Assembly: GCA_021818925.1 (NCBI GenBank)
Contig: JAKASU010000001.1
Coordinates: 132,036 to 196,035, forward strand
Direction of reading: 5' to 3'
Length of the DNA stretch: 64,000 bases
Source: Microcaldota archaeon
GTDB taxonomy: Archaea; Micrarchaeota; Micrarchaeia; Micrarchaeales; CABMGC01
The notes under the pieces are model-generated. The model did no database searches. It was given only the letters and a program-made list of their open reading frames with translations, and had not been told where the DNA came from. Numbering within the stretch: the first letter of the stretch is position 1; every line of letters begins with the position of its first letter. Below, piece after piece: positions 58,934 to 64,000 of the stretch. The position numbers and the translations under genes are program-made.

Positions 58934-59806
58934 CTAGCCCAGCTGCGCCTCTATGCCTTTGATGTACTGCTGGCCGCACACGCTCGCCGGCGTGTTGTTG
59001 TCGATAATGCATATCTGCGCCGTAACGAGGTTGGCGCTGCCTACAAGCGCCTGAGCCTGCGGGCTGCCCGGGTTGTGGAGATCGCTCGCTATACTGCTCC
59101 AGTTCATCCCGTCTATCACAGTAGGGTCGCCGAAGTTTCCTCCCACCTCTGTGGAATAGTTTGCGTAGTCGATGAAAGGTATGCTGCCTCCTGGGTTGTA
59201 CTTCGCGAAAATGGACTGCTCTGACGCGTTAAGCGTCTCGAGATTGGGATAGCCGCCTATGCTCGAGTTGTACTTGTTCGTTGTCAGTTCCCTTGCTACG
59301 AAGACTATATATGGGCTGCTATACGTGGCGTTGGCAAACGTGAATGTAGGTGTGTTTGCATAGACGTCTGTGGCGCTGCTGGTCATGTACTCTAGACCGT
59401 TGAACGTGCCGAACCTCATCAGGGCTATGATGAGCGGCCACCTCTGCACCGCGCAGTAGGGGCAGTACTCAGCGCCAATGTATAGTATCTCGGGCTTGCC
59501 GCCTATTGCGAGCTTCGTTGCGTTGGCCTTTGTCGGGAAGTTGGTCGCAAACCCTGTGTATATCGCGGCACTCACGTTGTTTGGCACTGCGAGCTGCGCG
59601 AGCACGGATTGCGGGACCGGCTGCCCGTCGAACTGTGCTAGCTGCGCGCCCGTGCTGCCGCCGCCTCCGCCCCCTGTCAGGGTCAGGGCAGCCACCACTA
59701 TTATTATCACCGCTATTATGCCGCCGTAGAGCGCCTTCTTGTTGGAAAGGATCGAAGGCTTGCCAGTTGGCTGCTGCTGCGGCTGCTGTTGTTCTGCTCC
59801 CTCCAT
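58934..59806 (-). CDS. DUF929 membrane-anchored thioredoxin-like protein
   Basis: 290 residues from ATG 59806. A Gln/Pro-rich cytoplasmic start precedes one helix (ALYGGIIAVIIIVVAALTL). The external domain carries YIGAEYCPYCAVQRWPL (CPYC redox site) and a second distal Cys pair (AQICIIDNN...ASVCGQ). DUF929 proteins are DsbA-like partners of VKOR. CTTAAATAC ~26 bp upstream makes ATG 59806 a leaderless start; the track's 59821 TTG is less likely. The pair would oxidise the Cys-bearing surface proteins nearby. Confidence 0.88.
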   Translation of the reverse strand: MEGAEQQQPQQQPTGKPSILSNKKALYGGIIAVIIIVVAALTLTGGGGGGSTGAQLAQFDGQPVPQSVLAQLAVPNNVSAAIYTGFATNFPTKANATKLAIGGKPEILYIGAEYCPYCAVQRWPLIIALMRFGTFNGLEYMTSSATDVYANTPTFTFANATYSSPYIVFVARELTTNKYNSSIGGYPNLETLNASEQSIFAKYNPGGSIPFIDYANYSTEVGGNFGDPTVIDGMNWSSIASDLHNPGSPQAQALVGSANLVTAQICIIDNNTPASVCGQQYIKGIEAQLG

Positions 59807-59851
59807 GTTGTTAAAGCTCAAAAAAAGTATTTAAGACTAGTGTAGCGTGTA

Positions 59852-59875
59852 GCAGGCCCTTCCGCGCGGGCCTGC
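59852..59875 (-). terminator. 8-bp GC hairpin after the small gene at 59886
   Basis: GCAGGCCC and GGGCCTGC pair with an 8-nt loop. On the minus strand it follows the stop at 59886. A T-rich run appears only ~25 nt later, so it may be a terminator or a folding block before the DUF929 promoter. Confidence 0.4.
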
Positions 59876-59885
59876 CGCCGTCGGT

Positions 59886-60149
59886 TCAGTCGCCTTGCAG
59901 CATTTCCAGCATGCTTACAGTCATTATCGCGGTTATTGCCTTGCTCGCTGCGCCAGCCGCCCTCCCATTCTGCTGCGTTGCGATGCATTCCTCTAGGGCA
60001 CGTATGATGCTCGCCCTCCTGTCAGGAGCGTCCATCGCCTCGCTTTTCAGCTGGGCTATCTGTCTCGTGCTTGTGCTGGTGGTTCTCCCAGGTCTCTGCA
60101 GGTCAGCGTCGGCTATTTGCTGTACGCTCAGGCTTGCTTTTTCTCCCAT
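59886..60149 (-). CDS. Unrecognised 87-residue helical protein
   Basis: From ATG 60149 (MGEKASLSVQQIADADLQRPGRTTSTSTRQI), helical and polar, ending AITAIMTVSMLEMLQGD. A strong purine ribosome-binding site (GGAGGGTGGGG) lies 6 nt ahead of this ATG and decides it over the track start 60212. No family is recognised. It lies between the HMG-CoA synthase and DUF929 genes, each with separate promoters. Confidence 0.6.
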   Translation of the reverse strand: MGEKASLSVQQIADADLQRPGRTTSTSTRQIAQLKSEAMDAPDRRASIIRALEECIATQQNGRAAGAASKAITAIMTVSMLEMLQGD

Positions 60150-60254
60150 TTTTTCCCCACCCTCCTGTGAATGTGTTATGCCTTTCTTCCTATTTAAACG
60201 TATGCCTGACAAACGTCTATCACAGTAGTGAAACGGCGATTGTCGTCTATGATT

Positions 60255-61907
60255 TTATGTTCGCACTCTTAACTTCTCCGGCTCCGTGACCCCGTAGTTT
60301 CTCTTCCCGTCACGATAGACTGCTGTGAGGAACACCTTCTTTCCCGGATTTCCTATCTCAGGAACGGGCTCTCTCAGCTCTCCCCTGTGCAGCTTCTCGA
60401 ACGTGCCAACGCTTATCGGGGTGCCATTCAAGACGAACGACATGTCGGTGCTGTTCGCGTACTCGACCACGCCGTCCTGTATAGTGCCAAGCATTCCCTT
60501 GCCTCCCGCCCCACTGCCGAAACCGAGTATGAGCATCTTCTCTCCTATTATCTGCGCTCCGCTCTTCGAGTAGTCGCTGGTCAGCGTCGACTGTATGCTG
60601 AAGAACACGGCGCCGGTGTACGTATTGCCTATGAACCCGGATGTGACCTGGCTGTTCGCTGCCTTCCTTGCGAACTCAGCCTTGTAGTGGCTCGTTTCCT
60701 GCATCGCCCTTACGAAAGCGGTCCTCCTCTCTCCAAAGCTCACCACCTCCTCCCCAAATCCTGCGAGCGCGGCGTTTATCTCCTTGTTCGAGTACCTGTC
60801 GAAATCCCTCACTATCTCGGTAAGTTCGCGGTGTGTCCATCCCATGCCGAGCCGTGACTCGAGCACCTCCAGATCATGCTTCAGCGACTGCCTGTCATGG
60901 TTCGCCCCGCGGACGATCTCCGAGTCCTCCCTCGTCAGTTTTGTTTTGGCGCGCCTGTATGTGAGTATGATCTCCTCAGATTCGTGGAGGTTGCCGGATC
61001 CAGGCATCAGCGGCTCCCCGGTAAACGGCAGGTTCATGCCTGCCAGTTCCTTCAGCGTTTCCTGCCACTCCTCCGGATGATAATTCTTCAGATTGTGTCT
61101 TACCACATCGGCAAAAGGATCCTGGATCTTGCTTTTGTACGGCAGGTGCACGGCGATGTGTCTCACCTCGTCCAGCAGGCTCCTGCCGAGCTCCTCTTCG
61201 ATCTGCCTGTAGACCTTGTAGTAGATGTAGTCGTAAACGAGGTTGGAGTGCTTCCCGTCGTATAGCGGCATGTCGCTCCCTATAATCTTGCTGCCGTCAG
61301 CGTTCGGGAACTTTGGTTTGTAGAAGTCGTACTCGTTTATCGTGTACTCCTTCATCATCATAGGATCGATGGCTATCAGCCTCGGGTTCGGTTCAACTAG
61401 AGTCGCGGTGGCTCCTGACCCCGAGGTCGCCTCTCCCGGAGAGTTTAGCGGATATTTCGCATGATCTGTGGTTACAACGATGGTGCGCTCGCCTGTCGCG
61501 ACAGCGGCGCACAGCGCGTCGCCTAGCGCATCGAGCCCGGCCACGCAGGCGAACTTGTGCTCAACCGGCAGCGCGTAATTGAACGTCTTGCCGTAGTACA
61601 TCTCCAGCGCGTCGTAGACGAATGTTATCGTGGGCTTCGAATCGTCTATCGCGCTCTCCGTGGCGAACTTCAGCTTCACCTTGTGCGGGTCTATGCCGTT
61701 CCTGTCAACAATCTTTATGATGGCGTTGGCTGCCATCGTTGCCGCATCCTCGTCCGTGTTGGGCACAGCGAACGTCTCCACTCCAAGGTTTCTGGTGAAG
61801 CTGTCTCTCTTCCTTCCCCTTGCCATGGCGAGCTCTTCTGCATTGACCCTAAGTATTGGAGCGTATGTCTGCAGGTCGCTTATACCTACCACTAGTGTGT
61901 TGGACAT
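60255..61907 (-). CDS. mvaS: Hydroxymethylglutaryl-CoA synthase, long form
   Basis: Condenses acetoacetyl-CoA and acetyl-CoA to HMG-CoA for isoprenoid lipid synthesis. Catalytic Glu lies in KFATESAIDDSKP, the acyl Cys in HKFACVAGLDAL, and the His in HIAVHLPYKSK. At 550 residues it is far longer than the ~350 typical of archaeal enzymes. It resembles the bacterial/eukaryotic-type layout, with extra sequence between His and C-terminus (EEWQETLKELAGMNLPFTG...GWTHRELTEIV). Horizontal acquisition is possible. It is a single gene with ATG 61907. Confidence 0.85.
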   Translation of the reverse strand: MSNTLVVGISDLQTYAPILRVNAEELAMARGRKRDSFTRNLGVETFAVPNTDEDAATMAANAIIKIVDRNGIDPHKVKLKFATESAIDDSKPTITFVYDALEMYYGKTFNYALPVEHKFACVAGLDALGDALCAAVATGERTIVVTTDHAKYPLNSPGEATSGSGATATLVEPNPRLIAIDPMMMKEYTINEYDFYKPKFPNADGSKIIGSDMPLYDGKHSNLVYDYIYYKVYRQIEEELGRSLLDEVRHIAVHLPYKSKIQDPFADVVRHNLKNYHPEEWQETLKELAGMNLPFTGEPLMPGSGNLHESEEIILTYRRAKTKLTREDSEIVRGANHDRQSLKHDLEVLESRLGMGWTHRELTEIVRDFDRYSNKEINAALAGFGEEVVSFGERRTAFVRAMQETSHYKAEFARKAANSQVTSGFIGNTYTGAVFFSIQSTLTSDYSKSGAQIIGEKMLILGFGSGAGGKGMLGTIQDGVVEYANSTDMSFVLNGTPISVGTFEKLHRGELREPVPEIGNPGKKVFLTAVYRDGKRNYGVTEPEKLRVRT

Positions 61908-61976
61908 TGGATCACTTGGTCAATGAGTGTCACCAAATCCTTTTAAACGACGTCAAGCGGTTAGACGATGGGCGAA

Positions 61977-63527
61977 TTAAGAAAGCCTTGTCTGGGCATC
62001 GTGCAACGCGCGCCTAGCCAGATCCCTGTTTATCTCGTTTATCAGGAACAGCATCTTCTTCTCCCTCGCCGCAGATACACGAAGATAGATCTCGTCCTTG
62101 GTGCCCTGCGCCACCAGTATGTAGACGTCTCCGGCCCTGAATCTCGCTGTGCGGCCCTTCCTCTGTATGTTCCTTATCTCGTTGGGTATAGGCTCGTAGA
62201 AGATGACGAGGTCGACGCTTGGTATGTCGAGCCCCTCCTCGCCTATCGAGCTGGCGACGAGAACGCTGAACTTTCCGGCCCTGAAGTCCTCTATCACCTT
62301 CTTCTGCTTCTCCTGCGTCACGCCCTCCTTCTTGCCCACGAAGGCCATTGCGTCTATGCCGTTATGAACGAACACGTCAACAAGCATCTTTATCGTTGAG
62401 CGGTACTGCGCAAAGACGATCGCACTCTTGCCTTTGTACTCGCGCAGTATCGACATGGCGTACTTCACCTTCTCGTGCTCCTCGCCTCGCTTCATCGCGT
62501 CCTTGGCCATCACGACCGCCTCTTTCACGTTATTGTTGGCGAGCAGGTTCTCAACGGCACGACTCTTCTCCTCGCGCTCCGACAGGGAATCGAAGTAGGC
62601 GCTGAACGGATAGATGCCCTCTGTTGTGAGGAGGTCATAGGCATGGGAGGCGTTCAGCAACTTTATGTAACTGAAGAACGCGCCGAACCTGAAGCCTGGC
62701 GCGTTTATCTTCTTTATCTCGTTGCCCAGCGCTATGAGCACGCCCTTCGGCACGCGCTCGAAGTTCTTCGCGTTCATGAGGCCCATCTTGTTCAGGCTGG
62801 CGAGGCTCTCTTCAGCCACCGGCTTGATCAGATTGCCTATGCTCTTGATCGTCGTGCTCTGCGGCACGCTCACAACGTGCATGTACTTGGGCATAACGTA
62901 GGAAACGACGTCAGCATCGGTTGAGATCCTGGCCTCTATATGATGTACGTTAAGAGTCTCAACGAGTTGCGTTATCTTCTCCTTCTTGCTTCCCGGCGAA
63001 GCCGTCAGGCCGAGCACCAGGGAGTTGCGCACGGCGAGCTCGTTCGCTATGTATGTGTATGCGTACTTGCCAACGGCCCTGTGGCACTCGTCGAAAACCG
63101 CGACCCCGAAGTCCTCAAGGGAGAAGTTTCCGGATTTGAGATCGTTGGCAATTGTCTGCGGTGTGGCGATTATCAGCTTCGCGCTCTGTTCCAGCTCTTT
63201 TCTCTGCTTCTTGCCTACGGATCCGAGCAGTAGGGCGATGCTCTCCTCTGGCAGCCTCACCATCTGCACTACGGTAGCATAATGCTGCTCCGAGAGCGGG
63301 CGCGTGGGCGCGAGCAGGAGCGCGCGCCTGCCCTGCGCTATCTCGCTCGAGATTACAGCAAGGCCGATAAGCGTCTTGCCAAGCCCGGTAGGCAGCACGA
63401 CCAGCGTGCTCCCGTGCTCGAGTATCGAGTTGATTATGTTGAACTGGTACTCGCGGAACTCCACGCCGTCGAGGTTGAGCAGCTCAGCTGTTGAGCCGAG
63501 CTTGAGCCATCTTTCATCGACAGTCAT
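61977..63527 (-). CDS. Hef/FANCM-type DEAD-like helicase without nuclease domain
   Basis: 516 residues, superfamily 2. Motif I LVVLPTGLGKTLIGLAVI, motif Ib LLLAPTRPLSEQHYATV, motif II FDECHRAVGKYAYTYIA, motif III LGLTASPGSKKEKI and motif VI EPIPNEIRNIQRKGRTARF are all present. The ~100-residue helical insert between the two RecA folds matches Hef. The XPF-like nuclease half found in many euryarchaeal Hef proteins is absent. It remodels forks and joint molecules. Its promoter is shared with tRNA-Phe through a palindromic TATA. Confidence 0.9.
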   Translation of the reverse strand: MTVDERWLKLGSTAELLNLDGVEFREYQFNIINSILEHGSTLVVLPTGLGKTLIGLAVISSEIAQGRRALLLAPTRPLSEQHYATVVQMVRLPEESIALLLGSVGKKQRKELEQSAKLIIATPQTIANDLKSGNFSLEDFGVAVFDECHRAVGKYAYTYIANELAVRNSLVLGLTASPGSKKEKITQLVETLNVHHIEARISTDADVVSYVMPKYMHVVSVPQSTTIKSIGNLIKPVAEESLASLNKMGLMNAKNFERVPKGVLIALGNEIKKINAPGFRFGAFFSYIKLLNASHAYDLLTTEGIYPFSAYFDSLSEREEKSRAVENLLANNNVKEAVVMAKDAMKRGEEHEKVKYAMSILREYKGKSAIVFAQYRSTIKMLVDVFVHNGIDAMAFVGKKEGVTQEKQKKVIEDFRAGKFSVLVASSIGEEGLDIPSVDLVIFYEPIPNEIRNIQRKGRTARFRAGDVYILVAQGTKDEIYLRVSAAREKKMLFLINEINRDLARRALHDAQTRLS

Positions 63528-63552
63528 TGCAACGATAAAGTATGGAATTGGC

Positions 63553-63562
63553 TTTATATAAA
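63553..63562. promoter_or_regulatory. Palindromic TATA shared by hef-like gene and tRNA-Phe
   Basis: TTTATATAAA reads the same on both strands. Its centre is ~26 bp from the tRNA first base (63584) and ~30 bp from the helicase ATG (63527), placing both starts at archaeal TATA spacing. Confidence 0.6.
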
Positions 63563-63583
63563 TTGCATACCGAGTGTACGCAA

Positions 63584-63657
63584 GCCGCAGTAACTCAATC
63601 CGGGAGAGTGTCCCGCTGAAGACGGGAATGTTGCTGGTTCAAATCCGGCCTGCGGCA
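63584..63657 (+). tRNA. tRNA-Phe (anticodon GAA)
   Basis: 74 nt. Acceptor GCCGCAG pairs with CTGCGGC, discriminator A, no encoded CCA. D-arm ACTC/GAGT. Anticodon stem TCCCG/CGGGA with loop CTGAAGA (GAA). T-arm GCTGG-TTCAAAT-CCGGC. No intron. It is transcribed from the palindromic TATA at 63553-63562. Confidence 0.95.
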
Positions 63658-63722
63658 TCAGCCTGCTTGAAACAGCCCCATTATATGATTTGTACCGAGT
63701 AGGCTTCATTTGTGAGTTTATG

Positions 63723-63746
63723 AAAGTTATATATTTATATAACTTT
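63723..63746. repeat. 24-bp near-perfect palindrome at the AbiEii-type promoter
   Basis: AAAGTTATATA-TT-TATATAACTTT, arms of 11 bp around a 2-bp centre, includes the TATA of the gene at 63763. The sequence TATTTATATAACTTT also occurs at the tyrS promoter (19611-19625). Confidence 0.6.
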
Positions 63747-63762
63747 GGTTGATTAATAAATT

Positions 63763-64000
63763 ATGGACATACCACTCGAAGTCGCGCTCTCTGGCAAAAG
63801 GCTCGACATAGCGCGCATGCAAGACCTGCTGATAGACCTGATATACGATTACGTGCAGCCCAACGCGATTCTGTACGGTGGCACGGCAATCTGGCGTTGC
63901 TTAGGTGGCGGCAGGTTTTCTGAAGATATCGACATATATGTAAACGCTCGTTTTCAGAGTAAACATGAGGCTGTACTGAAGCAAAATGGGCTAGAGATAA
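63763..64000 (+). CDS. AbiEii-type nucleotidyltransferase, N-terminal part
   Basis: Runs off the right edge after ~79 residues, so the ORF track misses it. It begins MDIPLEVALSGKRLDIARMQDLLIDLIYDYVQ. The NTase site ILYGGTAIWRCLGGGRFSEDIDIYVN gives GG...R-x-S-x-D-x-D, the AbiEii/DUF1814 signature. Such proteins are often toxins of type IV abortive-infection systems paired with AbiEi. No AbiEi-like gene is seen between it and tRNA-Phe. A palindromic promoter precedes it. Confidence 0.8.
   Translation, partial: MDIPLEVALSGKRLDIARMQDLLIDLIYDYVQPNAILYGGTAIWRCLGGGRFSEDIDIYVNARFQSKHEAVLKQNGLEI

Overview
The window is a gene-dense archaeal chromosome segment with roughly balanced to GC-leaning base composition. 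It carries GatD/GatE, aIF5B, aIF6, TFB, LonB, Top6A, RpoL, FtsY, prefoldin and the archaeal/eukaryotic-type ribosomal proteins S19e, L31e, L39e, S15 and S3Ae. TATA boxes lie about 26 nt ahead of starts and several mRNAs look leaderless. The 16S rRNA reads GTGGCAGCCGCCACGGTAA at the 530 loop, a variant I associate from memory with DPANN archaea. Small proteins, an unlinked 16S gene and many unrecognised membrane proteins fit a Micrarchaeota-like DPANN genome, but that placement is inference.

Layout. 0-9 kb: end of a beta-helix surface protein, MIP18-like Fe-S factor, an NDK-like protein, aIF5B, a double AsnC-type regulator, a DMT transporter with an extra tail, a possible small RNA with a strong hairpin, and gatDE. 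9-16 kb: zinc ribbon, an IleRS lacking canonical HIGH and KMSKS signatures, a CDP-alcohol transferase relative, a pilin-like protein with a secretion ATPase, and Top6A. 16-27 kb: intein-containing LonB, a structured intergenic region, TyrRS, paired half-transporters, TopA, a TrmI-like methyltransferase and an intein-containing RFC small subunit. 27-32.3 kb: ftsY/pfdA/aIF6/L31e/L39e/PDCD5/S19e on the minus strand, and rpoL plus DUF99 diverging from them. A 53-residue ORF missing from the ORF track fits exactly between pfdA and ftsY.

32.7-35 kb holds a 16S rRNA gene without a linked 23S gene. Its flanks form a textbook bulge-helix-bulge processing stem, and a free-standing LAGLIDADG-type protein follows it. 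35-42.5 kb: DUF488, S15/S3Ae, an HExxH protein, TFB, an amino-acid permease, small unknowns and MsrB with an EF-Tu domain II-like partner. 42.5-45 kb is a more AT-rich accessory stretch with VapBC, a small secreted protein ending in a clear hairpin terminator, about 0.4 kb without a recognised gene, and a single-cyclin-repeat TFB-like protein.

45.9-55.8 kb is a minus-strand cell-surface block. It has two pilin-like proteins and a 1447-residue surface protein that share a distinctive domain, a ParA/MinD-type ATPase and a large NEW3-like membrane-anchored surface protein. 55.8-64 kb: spermidine-synthase-like enzyme, aldo/keto reductase, glycosyltransferase 2, a VKOR plus DUF929 disulfide pair, a long HMG-CoA synthase, a Hef-type helicase, tRNA-Phe(GAA), and the start of an AbiEii-type nucleotidyltransferase cut by the window edge.

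I saw no CRISPR array, transposase, 23S/5S rRNA or obvious prophage. The main leads are the degenerate IleRS, the 16S BHB with its neighbouring LAGLIDADG protein, the shared surface domain with its MinD-like partner, and the TFB-like mini-protein.
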